Assembly: GCF_002795805.1 (NCBI RefSeq)
Contig: NZ_CP018799.1
Coordinates: forward strand, 2,163,001-2,227,000
Length of the DNA: 64,000 nucleotides
Direction: 5' to 3'
From: Mariprofundus aestuarium
Lineage (GTDB): Bacteria; Pseudomonadota; Zetaproteobacteria; Mariprofundales; Mariprofundaceae
How positions within the stretch are numbered: the stretch's first letter is position 1; each line of letters starts with the position of its first letter. Below, piece after piece: positions 18,876 to 27,349 of the stretch. The notes beneath the pieces are model-generated. The model did not search any database and was not told the origin of the DNA. It was given only the letters and a program-made list of their open reading frames with translations. Both the position numbers and the translations under genes were made by a program.

Positions 18876-19771
18876 ACCAGGGCTCCCGTTTCCATGCTGC
18901 GATAAACCTCTGCCACCCCTTCCGGCTGGCAGACCAGCAAAATGTCACATCCTGCCCTCTTCGCCTCGCGAACCGCATGCGGCACATCCTCGCCCACCCC
19001 TTTCATGCAGAGGTCATCGCTCCAGATTTTGCCTTTAAAACCGAGCCTGCCGCGCAACACCTCCTGCAGCCAGTAGGGTGAAAGGGTTGCCACGCAGTTC
19101 TCCACATCGGAGTAGATCACATGCGCTGTCATCACATGCTCCAGGTCGCAGGCGATCAGGCGCGCGAACGTGTCGGCCTCTTTCAGGATCGTATCCCGCG
19201 GAGCCGTCACCTCAGGCACCGCCACATGCGAATCGGCATTGGCGCGCCCATGGCCTGGAAAATGTTTGCCCACCCCTTCGATGCCGGCATCGATCAGGCC
19301 GCGCAGGCAGGCATCACCAAGGGCTGCGACGATTTCGACACGATTCGAATAGGCACGTTTACCGATAATGGCGTGGCCTTCGGCATGGAACAGATCGAGA
19401 TCCGGTGCGCAGTTATGGGTGAAACCCAATGCTTTCAGCGCTAGGCCTGTTTTCAGGTTGTCCTCATACACAGCCTGAATGGCTGCACCTGCATCCTCCA
19501 GGCACATTGCTCCATATTCAGCTGGATGGAGGCGGCAGTTAAACGGGGTCCACGGAATACGGTTGACCCTGCCCCCCTCTTCATCGATGGCGGCCCATGT
19601 ATCAGCCCCGGTGCATACCCGAACATCGTCCAGCAAAGCCTTTACCTGTTCAGGGCTATCGATGTTGCGGGCAAACAGAATCACACCCAGTGGTGGCCTC
19701 TCCTTCAGCCAGAGACGCTCCTGCTCTGTGAGCTGTAAACCCTGCAATCCGATAATCAGCTGTTTATTCAT
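18872..19771 (-). CDS. nagZ: Beta-N-acetylglucosaminidase NagZ
   Basis: The 299-residue GH3 enzyme has AAIDEEGGRVNRI, the family signature KHFPGHGRANADSH (including the mobile catalytic loop with Asp-Ser-His) and IWSDDLCMKGV with the nucleophile Asp. It removes GlcNAc from 1,6-anhydro-MurNAc peptides in the cytoplasm during peptidoglycan recycling. I use the ATG at 19771 (MNKQLIIGLQG), preceded by GGGGAG; the frame begins eight codons earlier without a signal. There is no signal peptide, as expected for this enzyme. Confidence 0.93.
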   Translation of the reverse strand: MNKQLIIGLQGLQLTEQERLWLKERPPLGVILFARNIDSPEQVKALLDDVRVCTGADTWAAIDEEGGRVNRIPWTPFNCRLHPAEYGAMCLEDAGAAIQAVYEDNLKTGLALKALGFTHNCAPDLDLFHAEGHAIIGKRAYSNRVEIVAALGDACLRGLIDAGIEGVGKHFPGHGRANADSHVAVPEVTAPRDTILKEADTFARLIACDLEHVMTAHVIYSDVENCVATLSPYWLQEVLRGRLGFKGKIWSDDLCMKGVGEDVPHAVREAKRAGCDILLVCQPEGVAEVYRSMETGALV

Positions 19772-20213
19772 AAAATAAGATGCTCCCCAAACCACGGTCT
19801 GAAACCTGCACTTCAGATACCCCTCAATACAACCTGCCTGTGCACTGCACTACAAGTGCGGATAAGCAGACACTCGCTTGCATCCAAAACAAGGTGTTCA
19901 CGCTTATAATATTAAAGAGCCTTTGATTTTGGCCGATATATTTATCATGTGGAGTCATTTTATAAGGCCCATCATGGGTGGTTTCTGAGAGCGACAAGGA
20001 AATCAATATCATGGAAATGCATAACCAACATATTTGAATGATTGTGGGATGTTAGAGGAAGCATGGTTCATATACCCGTAGCCCCCGCCGGGAGACGGCA
20101 CACTGCAAACCGGTGGCATGTAGGCACTGAAGAGGAGTGACAGCTATCAGGTGCCCAAATTGAACGCTTCTGAAATTAAACTCACCCTTTTAAAGCATAC
20201 GAGGGAACAACAC
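19772..20213 (+). other. Gene-free gap before the HDOD gene, with possible RNA structure
   Basis: About 440 bases between the divergent nagZ and HDOD genes without a convincing coding frame. Roughly 20070-20160 is GC-richer than its surroundings and can fold: GCCG / CGGC near 20080, and GGCACTGA (20123-20130) with TCAGGTGCC (20147-20155), an 8-bp stem with one bulge. It contains the words GCAAACC and CACAC, which recall parts of c-di-GMP-I riboswitches, but the rest of that motif is missing. It could be a structured leader of the HDOD gene or nothing. Confidence 0.3.
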
Positions 20214-20273
20214 ATGGAAAATCAGTTTCGCGCACTCTTTCCTGAAAAGGCGACAACCTGGGTTTACCCATGA
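20214..20273 (+). CDS. Short upstream ORF (19 aa) coupled to the HDOD gene
   Basis: An ATG preceded by GAGGGAA at about eight bases opens 19 codons (MENQFRALFPEKATTWVYP). The stop TGA overlaps the ATG of the HDOD gene as ATGA. The HDOD start itself has no visible ribosome site, so ribosomes ending here could restart there. It could be a leader peptide or simply a coupling device. Nothing in the peptide itself suggests a function. Confidence 0.45.
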   Translation: MENQFRALFPEKATTWVYP

Positions 20274-21073
20274 TTGAATCAGGTTTTGACCGCGAATCAA
20301 CGCTCGCGTTACTCTCTTTATGCAGTGAACTACCTTCACTGCCCGACCGCTTTTTGAAAATTCAGAAGGTCATCCAAGACTCGGACTCAGATGTGCAAGA
20401 TCTGGCTGAGATCATTCGCAGCGACCAGGCAACCTCAACCATGATCCTTAAAGTTGCCAATTCAGTTGCTTTCAATCCAGCCAACATCCCTGTCGGCGAA
20501 CTCAGCAAGGCTATTACCCGGCTAGGCTCACGTGAGACCGCACATATCGCCACCACGATGTCGCTGATGTATGGCATCTGTCTGCCCACAGGCATGGCTA
20601 ATATCCGTGCATTCTGGACCCATGCTTTTGGTGTAGCCATGCTCTCCGAACACTTAGCCAAACAGTTCGACCCGAATCAGGAAAACTGCAGCCATGAACT
20701 CGCATTTATGACGGGTCTTTTGCACGATATTGGCCGGGTCGCCCTAGGCTTGCGCGTGGACCTCTCTTACTTTGAAAGGGAAACGGGACACCTTTATGGC
20801 GATGACTTGATTCAAGCGGAAGAAGATTACTATGGCATCAACCATAACGAAGCAGGCATGCATCTGTTACGCATGTGGAATTTACCTGAGGATATGTGTC
20901 TGGCTATCGGAGAAAGCCACAAGCCTGAATCTTTGTTTCTGGCCAAGCTTTGCAACACAGCAAAAAAATATGTACAAACACACCTTTCTGAATGCGCTGC
21001 ACTTGAATGCATGTATGAAAAAGTCACCGAGTCGCTGGTGGAGAACCCTATAGACCTAGAGCCATTACCATAG
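20270..21073 (+). CDS. HDOD-domain signalling protein
   Basis: The 267-residue protein is a single HDOD domain: SELPSLPDRFLKIQKVIQD and AEIIRSDQATSTMILKVANS at the N-terminal side, ITRLGSRETAHIATTMSLMYG, and an HD-like pair in ELAFMTGLLHDIGRVAL. HDOD proteins are found in stress and c-di-GMP-linked signalling, mostly without proven catalysis. There are no fused EAL, GGDEF or receiver domains. It is read toward the hybrid kinase gene 231 bases downstream, but repeats lie between them and co-transcription is unproven. The exact start depends on coupling to the short ORF upstream. Confidence 0.85.
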   Translation: MIESGFDRESTLALLSLCSELPSLPDRFLKIQKVIQDSDSDVQDLAEIIRSDQATSTMILKVANSVAFNPANIPVGELSKAITRLGSRETAHIATTMSLMYGICLPTGMANIRAFWTHAFGVAMLSEHLAKQFDPNQENCSHELAFMTGLLHDIGRVALGLRVDLSYFERETGHLYGDDLIQAEEDYYGINHNEAGMHLLRMWNLPEDMCLAIGESHKPESLFLAKLCNTAKKYVQTHLSECAALECMYEKVTESLVENPIDLEPLP

Positions 21074-21180
21074 TCTGGAGAAGGGGCTGCAACGAGCAAC
21101 CTCCACACAGGTAATTGGGCTATCTGACCCCGACTGAGGTGACAGAAACTTGGAAACTCCACTGTAATAAAAGAAGTCCC

Positions 21181-21250
21181 CTCCAGTTATACTGTATTGC
21201 CTCCAGTAATGCTGTAGTATTGACGCCAGCCTTGCTGTAATGCCTGCCCC
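21181..21250 (+). repeat. Three imperfect direct repeats upstream of the hybrid kinase
   Basis: A unit of the form CCAGttatxCTGTAxTG recurs three times with CCAG at 21183, 21203 and 21226, that is spacings of 20 and 23 bases, each followed by a CTGTA. It ends 55 bases before the kinase start codon. It may be a set of regulator sites in the kinase promoter or a slipped tandem repeat. The copies are imperfect. Confidence 0.45.
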
Positions 21251-21304
21251 GCAACCAGAATGCGCCAAACAATGTGATGTTAAAAATGCCATGGAGATAA
21301 AGAG

Positions 21305-24292
21305 ATGTTCCGAAAGTATTCGCTTTGTTTTTTAGCCGCGGCACTCTGTTTTCTTCCAACGCTTTCTCTGGCTGCCAATGACTCAGTCTCTTTACACTTA
21401 AGGTGGAAACACCAGTTTCAGTTTGCCGGTTTCTACATGGCTTTGGAGAAAGGTTATTATCGCGATGTTGGCCTTGAAGTAACACTGATTGAAGGCGGTC
21501 CGGATAAGTCATCTGTACAACATGTGCTGAACTCAAGGGGCGGTGCGTATGGCGTGACCGGTACCGGTGCAATGATAGAGCGCGCCGACGGAAAGCCAAT
21601 TAAAGCTCTAGCTGTAATATTTCAACACTCCCCCTTGGCACTGCTTGTGACGAAAGATTCAGGTATTCGTACATTTTCAGATCTGCGCGGTAGGCGGGTC
21701 ATGCTCCAGGAAGGTCAACAGAACTCAGATGTTATAGCAGCCCTGAAAGCCATAGGCATGACTGAAAAAGATATCATCCGGCAGAATATAAGTTATGACA
21801 TTAATGATCTAATTACAGGTAATACAGATGCCTTCAGCTCGTATGTGACCGACCAGCCCCATCAACTGGATTTACTCGGCGTTTCCTATCACACGTTATC
21901 CCCAAGAACCCATGGCATAGATTTCTATGGCGATATTTTAATCACTTCGGATGAAGAGGTTCAAAAGCATCCGGAGCGAACAAGAACCTTCATACAGGCA
22001 AGTATACTTGGATGGAATTATGCCCTAGAGCATATGGATGAAACAATCGACCTGATCCTGGAGAAATACAACACTCAGAATTTCCCAAGAAGCCAACTTG
22101 TTTTTGAGGCAAAAGAGTCTGCCAAACTGATCATGCAGGATGTGGTCAAAATCGGTTACATGAACAGTCACCGGTGGGATCGGATTGCTGCTACTTATAT
22201 AGACCAAGGTTTCATATCGCCTGACTATCAGGTTGCTGACTTCATATATCAGCCCGAAATTACATTTGCAGACTTATTAGGCAAAGACATGTGGAAATTT
22301 GCCGTGTTTTGCATGCTCCTCATACTTTTAATTGTGGGCTTGCATTCATTGCGCTTGCGAAGAGCCGTTCACAGCAGGGCCGTGGAACTACATAAAGAAA
22401 GAGAGCAGCTGCAGGAAAATGAGGCGAAACTGCGCGGCCTCTACGAACTGTCACCACTGGGGATTGCATTGACCGATATGAAAGGGTGTTACCTCGAGTT
22501 CAATCAAGCCTTCCAAGACATATGCGGTTACTGCCATGAGGAGCTTCAGACTCTTGATTACTGGACCCTGACACCAAAAAAATATGCTGAAGATGAGGCA
22601 AGGCAATTAGAGTCACTCCAGCAAACCGGTCGTTATGGCCCCTATGAGAAAGAGTATCTCCGTAAAGACGGCTCTTTGATTCCTATTCGACTCAACGGCC
22701 TGTTGATCAAGGACCATGAAGGCAGGGACTGCATCTGGTCCATTGTTGAGGACATCACTGAGCGCAAGCTTGCTGATGAACGGTTGCGTAAGCTGTCTCA
22801 GGCTGTCGAGCAAGCAGGCGAATCTGTCATCATTACCGATAAGCATGGGACGATTGAATATGTGAACAGTTCTTTTACAAGAATAACAGGCTATTTACCT
22901 AAAGACGTCTTGGGCAATAATCCAAGGGTCCTGAAAAGCGGAAATCAAAACCCGGAATTTTATAAGCTTCTATGGAACACCATCTCAAGCGGCAACATCT
23001 GGCATAGTGCAATCATTGACCGACGAAAGGATGGGAGCCAATACCCGGCATTGATGACTATCTCTCCCATCTTGAATGAGGGTGAAGAGATTACTCACTA
23101 TGTAGGCATTCAACAGGACATGACGAACCATGAGGCCCTTGAAGAAAAGTTTCGCCAGGCTCAAAAGATGGAAGCGCTTGGAACTTTGGTTGGCGGTATC
23201 GCCCACGACTTTAACAACATGCTGGCAGGCATGACCGGCAATCTTTATCTGGCCAAGAAAAAAGTCGCGGATTCTCCTGATGTGATAGAGAAACTGGAAA
23301 ATGTGGAAGCACTTAGCTTTCGAGCCGCCGAAATGATCAAGCAGCTGTTGGTCTTTGCCAGAAAAGGCAATGTTAAGATGACCCCTTTCGGTTTAACCTC
23401 TTTTCTTAAACAGGCATCCAAGTTGAGCGAGGCAAGTATTCCTGAAAGCATTAATATTCACTTTGATTATTGTCATGAAGAGCTTGTAATAAAGGGTGAT
23501 GGCACCCAACTTCAACAAGCGCTCATGAATCTACTAAACAACTCCCGTGACGCATTAGAGGATGTACAGAATCCTACGATTACCGTGACGCTTGAAGAGT
23601 TTGAAGCTGACGAGAGCTTTATAAATAAACACCCTGACACCTGCGGCAGCCTATTTGCACATCTGACAGTTCGTGATAACGGCTCTGGGATAAGCGACAC
23701 CGAAAAAGAACATATTTTTGAGCCCTTTTACACAAGCAAGGAGGTTGGAAGTGGAACGGGACTAGGGCTCCCCATGGTCTATGGGGCGATTCAAAGCCAT
23801 GGTGGAATACTTGAAGTAGAAAGCGGTGTCGGAAGCGGAACTTCTATTCATATCTACCTCCCACTATTGGAGGAACATAAGATTGAGGTTATTTCTGAAG
23901 AGTATACTGAAGTGGTTCCAGGTAGTGGTGAGTTAATACTGATCGTTGATGACAATGCTGATATTCGAAAGACCAGCAAAGAGGTATTGGAAAAGCTGGG
24001 TTACCAGGTAATGGAAGCTTCAGATGGCCTTGAGGCAATCGAACAATTCACCACGAATCAGGACAGCATATCGCTGATCATCATGGACGTAGTGATGCCA
24101 AACTTGGGGGGGGTGAAGGCTTCAGAACGCATTAAAAAACTCCGTCCCGATGTGAAGGTGATTTTCGCTACCGGCTATGATAAAGATGAAACCCTGAAGG
24201 ATGAAATGCCTGTAGATAAACACATGATTCTTTCCAAGCCTTATAACATTGTAAAACTCAGCCAATTAATTAGAGAACAGTTTAATTCGTAA
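21305..24292 (+). CDS. Hybrid histidine kinase with NMT1/THI5-type periplasmic sensor
   Basis: The 995-residue protein has a signal peptide (about 1-23), then an NMT1/THI5-like solute-binding domain (about 27-320; LRWKHQFQFAGFYMALEKGYY is the family start) exposed to the periplasm, one membrane helix (about 332-350), and two PAS domains (about 375-490 and 495-615). The kinase core follows with phosphoacceptor His634 in GGIAHDFNN, then HATPase_c with MNLLNNSRDAL, DNGSGI and GTGLGLP, and a C-terminal receiver with Asp928 in LIIMDVVMP and the conserved Lys in LSKPYN. The sensor family binds pyrimidine-like or taurine-like ligands, so it probably senses a small nitrogen compound. The kinase core is paralogous to the one at 1-1191. 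No output regulator is adjacent. Confidence 0.93.
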   Translation: MFRKYSLCFLAAALCFLPTLSLAANDSVSLHLRWKHQFQFAGFYMALEKGYYRDVGLEVTLIEGGPDKSSVQHVLNSRGGAYGVTGTGAMIERADGKPIKALAVIFQHSPLALLVTKDSGIRTFSDLRGRRVMLQEGQQNSDVIAALKAIGMTEKDIIRQNISYDINDLITGNTDAFSSYVTDQPHQLDLLGVSYHTLSPRTHGIDFYGDILITSDEEVQKHPERTRTFIQASILGWNYALEHMDETIDLILEKYNTQNFPRSQLVFEAKESAKLIMQDVVKIGYMNSHRWDRIAATYIDQGFISPDYQVADFIYQPEITFADLLGKDMWKFAVFCMLLILLIVGLHSLRLRRAVHSRAVELHKEREQLQENEAKLRGLYELSPLGIALTDMKGCYLEFNQAFQDICGYCHEELQTLDYWTLTPKKYAEDEARQLESLQQTGRYGPYEKEYLRKDGSLIPIRLNGLLIKDHEGRDCIWSIVEDITERKLADERLRKLSQAVEQAGESVIITDKHGTIEYVNSSFTRITGYLPKDVLGNNPRVLKSGNQNPEFYKLLWNTISSGNIWHSAIIDRRKDGSQYPALMTISPILNEGEEITHYVGIQQDMTNHEALEEKFRQAQKMEALGTLVGGIAHDFNNMLAGMTGNLYLAKKKVADSPDVIEKLENVEALSFRAAEMIKQLLVFARKGNVKMTPFGLTSFLKQASKLSEASIPESINIHFDYCHEELVIKGDGTQLQQALMNLLNNSRDALEDVQNPTITVTLEEFEADESFINKHPDTCGSLFAHLTVRDNGSGISDTEKEHIFEPFYTSKEVGSGTGLGLPMVYGAIQSHGGILEVESGVGSGTSIHIYLPLLEEHKIEVISEEYTEVVPGSGELILIVDDNADIRKTSKEVLEKLGYQVMEASDGLEAIEQFTTNQDSISLIIMDVVMPNLGGVKASERIKKLRPDVKVIFATGYDKDETLKDEMPVDKHMILSKPYNIVKLSQLIREQFNS

Positions 24293-24440
24293 GCAGATGA
24301 TATGCGAAACCCAAGCCTCTTCTTCTGGCCGAAAGCGCTTATTCAGAAATTAATTAGAGCCGCCTCATTCCAATGGCACCCTGTTTTTTTTTGCCGCAAA
24401 CCATATTCGGGTAACAAGCATATGAAGCTACCTACTAGGC

Positions 24441-24635
24441 CTAACTGAGTAGCTTCGAAATAGGGTCGGGAGAACTCATCAATAGAACAGCCCCGGTTAC
24501 AACTGTGAGAAGCACGCCCACCCATATTACTTTCCACATGGGAGAAGCATTTTTAAACGCTCCGATAGCAACCGACAGAAGCGTGAGTCCAAGAATCGCC
24601 AATATTGCCAGCACCAAATAACTAACTAAATCCAT
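24441..24635 (-). CDS. Small two-helix membrane protein (64 aa), unknown function
   Basis: The product is almost all hydrophobic: helix one YLVLAILAILGLTLLSVAIG (about residues 6-25), a short charged turn with KNASPMWK, and helix two VIWVGVLLTVVTGAVLLMSS (about 37-56). The ATG follows AGGG closely. The stop lies inside an inverted repeat (GAAGCTAC at 24424 and GTAGCTTC at 24449) that could act as its transcript end, though no T-run follows. No family recognised. It is 48 bases after the end of the permease pair's region and in the opposite direction to the kinase. Confidence 0.6.
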   Translation of the reverse strand: MDLVSYLVLAILAILGLTLLSVAIGAFKNASPMWKVIWVGVLLTVVTGAVLLMSSPDPISKLLS

Positions 24636-24683
24636 ACACCCTAACTTAACCCCTCATCATGCGATTGCAATCCCAATCCACTC

Positions 24684-25496
24684 TCACCTGATATCCATAC
24701 GCACATCCAGTTTGTCGCGCAGGGCATCCCCCAGCAGGTTGACCGCCATCACCAGCGAAAAAAGCACCAGACCAGGCCAGACCACCAGAGAGGGAGAGAC
24801 CAGCATCAGGCGGGTGCCTTCACGAATCATTGTACCCAACGATGCATCGGGGGGCTGCACACCAACACCAAGAAAGGAGAGCCCCGCCTCACCGATTATC
24901 ACGGCGGCCAGTCCGAAACTCGCCTCGACCAGCAGGGGGGCAGCAATGTTCGGCAACAGATGGCGCACAGCGATATAGCCAACACCCGAACCGTTGGCGA
25001 TGGCCGCTTCAACAAAAGGAGCCGACCTGAAGGAGAGAACCTGCGCCCGGCTAAGGCGGGCAAATCCAACCCAGCCGACAGCGACCAGTGCTATCACCAG
25101 ATTCTCGATGCCGGGGCCGAGCATCGCAGCCAGTGCAATAGCCAGCAGTATACCTGGGAAGGAGAGTACAATATCTGCAAAGCGCATCAGCAGCGCATCG
25201 GTCCAGCCGCCCATCCATCCGGCAAGCATGCCCAACAAGATTCCGACCAGACTGCAGAACAGTACAACAACAACGCCAACCATCAGGGAGAGCTGCAGCC
25301 CCTCCGACAAACGGGCCAGCAGGTCACGGCCAAGCGCATCGGTACCGAGCAGGTGACCTGATCCCATAGAACCGAGCACGATATCAAGGTCAATGGCATG
25401 TCCATCCAGGCCACTGACTGCGGCTACAAGCAGAATCAGCAGCGGAAAGGCAAGGCAGAGCCCCGCCAGTCTCAATGCAACTTTAGACAAGTGCAT
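24684..25496 (-). CDS. Peptide/nickel-type ABC transporter permease, DppC/OppC-like
   Basis: The 270-residue protein has about six membrane helices and the OppBC-permease (BPD) EAA loop EAAIANGSGVGYIAVRHLLPNIAAPLL, where the ATPase subunit would dock. The N-terminal GTDALGRDLLARL is typical of the DppC/NikC branch. It pairs with the DppB-like gene 36 bases upstream. A good ribosome site (AGGGAG) sits directly against the ATG and six bases from the third codon TTG, so the true start may be two codons later. No ATPase or solute-binding protein is next to it, so the substrate is open. Confidence 0.9.
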   Translation of the reverse strand: MHLSKVALRLAGLCLAFPLLILLVAAVSGLDGHAIDLDIVLGSMGSGHLLGTDALGRDLLARLSEGLQLSLMVGVVVVLFCSLVGILLGMLAGWMGGWTDALLMRFADIVLSFPGILLAIALAAMLGPGIENLVIALVAVGWVGFARLSRAQVLSFRSAPFVEAAIANGSGVGYIAVRHLLPNIAAPLLVEASFGLAAVIIGEAGLSFLGVGVQPPDASLGTMIREGTRLMLVSPSLVVWPGLVLFSLVMAVNLLGDALRDKLDVRMDIR

Positions 25497-25532
25497 CTCC
25501 CTGCAGCCAAGAATATTCCATTTGCGAATCTT

Positions 25533-26444
25533 CTAACCAACATTGCGCTGCCTCGGATCGAGCCATAAACCCAGCAGATCAGCCAGCAGATTGGCCAGCA
25601 CGTAGAAACTGGCAATGACCAGCACACAACCCTGTACCAGTGGATAATCACGGCTCTGTATCGCCTCAATGGTCAGAAGCCCCAGTCCCGGCCAGTCAAA
25701 AACAGTTTCGGTAATCACCGCGCCACCCAGCACCGCCCCCATCTGCAGGGCAAACATCGTGACCACAGGAACTGCAGCAAGGCGTGCAGCATGCCGCCAC
25801 CAGATTATCCGCTCGGAGAGACCAAAGGCGCGCGCCGTACGCGTGGCATCCATGCTCATCGCCTCAAGCCACGAGGAGCGGGCCATGCGCGACAACACAG
25901 CAGCAAGCGCAGTACCTAAAGTGATGGCAGGAAGCACAATCGACCCCGGCTGATCCATCCCTGATACCGGCAACCAGCCAAGGCCAACAGCGAAGAGCAG
26001 CATCAGTAGTGGCCCGAGCCAGAAATTGGGGATCGAAACACCGATCAGGGAAAAACCCATTGCCGCCACATCCTGGCTTTTGCCTGCATGCCTAGCCGCC
26101 CAGTACCCCAGAGGCAGCGCCAGCAGCACAGCCAGCAACAAACTCACAGAGGCCAGGTATGCCGTAGCTGGAATGCGCTCAACAATTCGGTCAAGTACCG
26201 GGCGATGATCGAGCAGACTATTGCCCCAGTCACCACCGACCAGGCCGACCAGGTAGTGGCTGTATTGGTAGAGCATCGGCTGATCAAGGCCAAGGGCGAT
26301 ACGTAACGCCTCGCGGTCGGCCTGCATGGCAGCTTCCCCCAGCAGGGCATCGACCGGGTCACCCGGCACAAGATGCAGAAGGAAGAAGACCAGTGTCGCC
26401 ACACCCAGCAGCGTGGGGATGGCCTGAAATAGTCTGGTAAGCAT
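25533..26444 (-). CDS. Peptide/nickel-type ABC transporter permease, DppB/OppB-like
   Basis: The 303-residue membrane protein begins MLTRLFQAIPTLLGVATLVFFLLHLVPGDPVDALLG, the hallmark of the DppB/OppB/NikB branch. It has the EAA loop DATRTARAFGLSERIIWWRHAARLAAVPVV and ends with GLWLDPRQR. The ATG at 26444 is preferred to a GTG five codons earlier. It is divergent from ubiG and first in the two-gene permease unit. Without a linked ATPase or binding protein it must share those from elsewhere, or the system is partial. Confidence 0.92.
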   Translation of the reverse strand: MLTRLFQAIPTLLGVATLVFFLLHLVPGDPVDALLGEAAMQADREALRIALGLDQPMLYQYSHYLVGLVGGDWGNSLLDHRPVLDRIVERIPATAYLASVSLLLAVLLALPLGYWAARHAGKSQDVAAMGFSLIGVSIPNFWLGPLLMLLFAVGLGWLPVSGMDQPGSIVLPAITLGTALAAVLSRMARSSWLEAMSMDATRTARAFGLSERIIWWRHAARLAAVPVVTMFALQMGAVLGGAVITETVFDWPGLGLLTIEAIQSRDYPLVQGCVLVIASFYVLANLLADLLGLWLDPRQRNVG

Positions 26445-26564
26445 GATTCGCCCGAACACACGGCCAGACTACCCCGGATTGCTTGTCTGACCAGCCCCTC
26501 TAAACAGCAGTTTAAGGCAGAAAGAGCCTTGCCTTCATTCGCCTCTGGAGACAGCTTGTCGCTT

Positions 26565-27269
26565 ATGCAGACACAGCACTTTGACAGCGATGAGATTGCC
26601 AAGTTCGAAGCGATGGCCGAGGAGTGGTGGGATCCCACCGGCAAGTTCAAGCCGTTGCACAAAATCAATCCGATTCGACTCGATTATATCGACCAGCAGG
26701 TGAAACTCTCCAGCGCCACGGTGCTGGATGTCGGCTGCGGTGGCGGCCTACTGGCCGAAAACATGGCCGCACGCGGCGCAACCGTCACCGGCATCGACCG
26801 CTCCCCCAAGGCGCTTGGTATTGCACGCCTGCATAGCGAGAAGTCCAGCGTAGCTGTTGAATATGTGGAAAACGATGCTGAAACCTGGGCCAAAAGCCAT
26901 GCCGAATTCTATGATGCCGTCACCTGCCTTGAGGTACTGGAGCATGTGCCCGACGTACCGCGCACCGTGGCTGCATGTGCCTCAATGATCAAACCGGGCG
27001 GCCACTTCTTTTTCGCCACCCTGAACCGCAATCCCACCTCCTACATCAAGGCGATTCTGGGTGCAGAATACATTCTCGGCTGGCTGCCCAAAGGGACGCA
27101 CGAGTATGCCAAGTTCATCAAACCTTCGGAGATGAACAGCGCACTTCGCGGAGCCGGGCTTGAGATCAAGGAGCTGAAGGGTCTCTCCTATGCCATGCTG
27201 AGCGACCACTTCTCGCTATCGGATGACCTGTCGGTTAACTACCTCGGCTTCGCCATAAAACCGGCCTGA
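26565..27269 (+). CDS. ubiG: Ubiquinone biosynthesis O-methyltransferase UbiG
   Basis: The 234-residue SAM methyltransferase does the two O-methylations of ubiquinone synthesis. It begins MQTQHFDSDEIAKFEAMAEEWWDPTGKFKPLHKINPIRLDYI, the family's N-terminal signature, then the SAM site VLDVGCGGGLLAENMA, VTGIDRS, and late GTHEYAKFIKPSEM. The ATG at 26565 is chosen by alignment to the family; an upstream TTG at 26529 would add 12 residues. No clear ribosome site supports either. Presence of UbiG fits an organism that respires with ubiquinone. Confidence 0.93.
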   Translation: MQTQHFDSDEIAKFEAMAEEWWDPTGKFKPLHKINPIRLDYIDQQVKLSSATVLDVGCGGGLLAENMAARGATVTGIDRSPKALGIARLHSEKSSVAVEYVENDAETWAKSHAEFYDAVTCLEVLEHVPDVPRTVAACASMIKPGGHFFFATLNRNPTSYIKAILGAEYILGWLPKGTHEYAKFIKPSEMNSALRGAGLEIKELKGLSYAMLSDHFSLSDDLSVNYLGFAIKPA

Positions 27270-27349
27270 CCACGCATTAACCGCCCCCCCCCAGCCAACT
27301 CGCCACTGCAGAGTGGACGGTTAGAAAATGTCAGATAGCTTGCCTCCCC

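Noticed and set aside
19824-20012. A 62-codon minus-strand frame upstream of nagZ
   Set aside because: No ribosome site and a low-complexity start; its stop and start do not fit any operon.
20070-20160. A c-di-GMP-I (GEMM) riboswitch before the HDOD gene
   Set aside because: GCAAACC is present but the GAAA tetraloop arm, the GCAAAGCC core and the closing stems are not found in order.
19800-24660. A mobile island
   Set aside because: The stretch looks more AT-rich, but there is no integrase, transposase, tRNA edge or flanking repeat.
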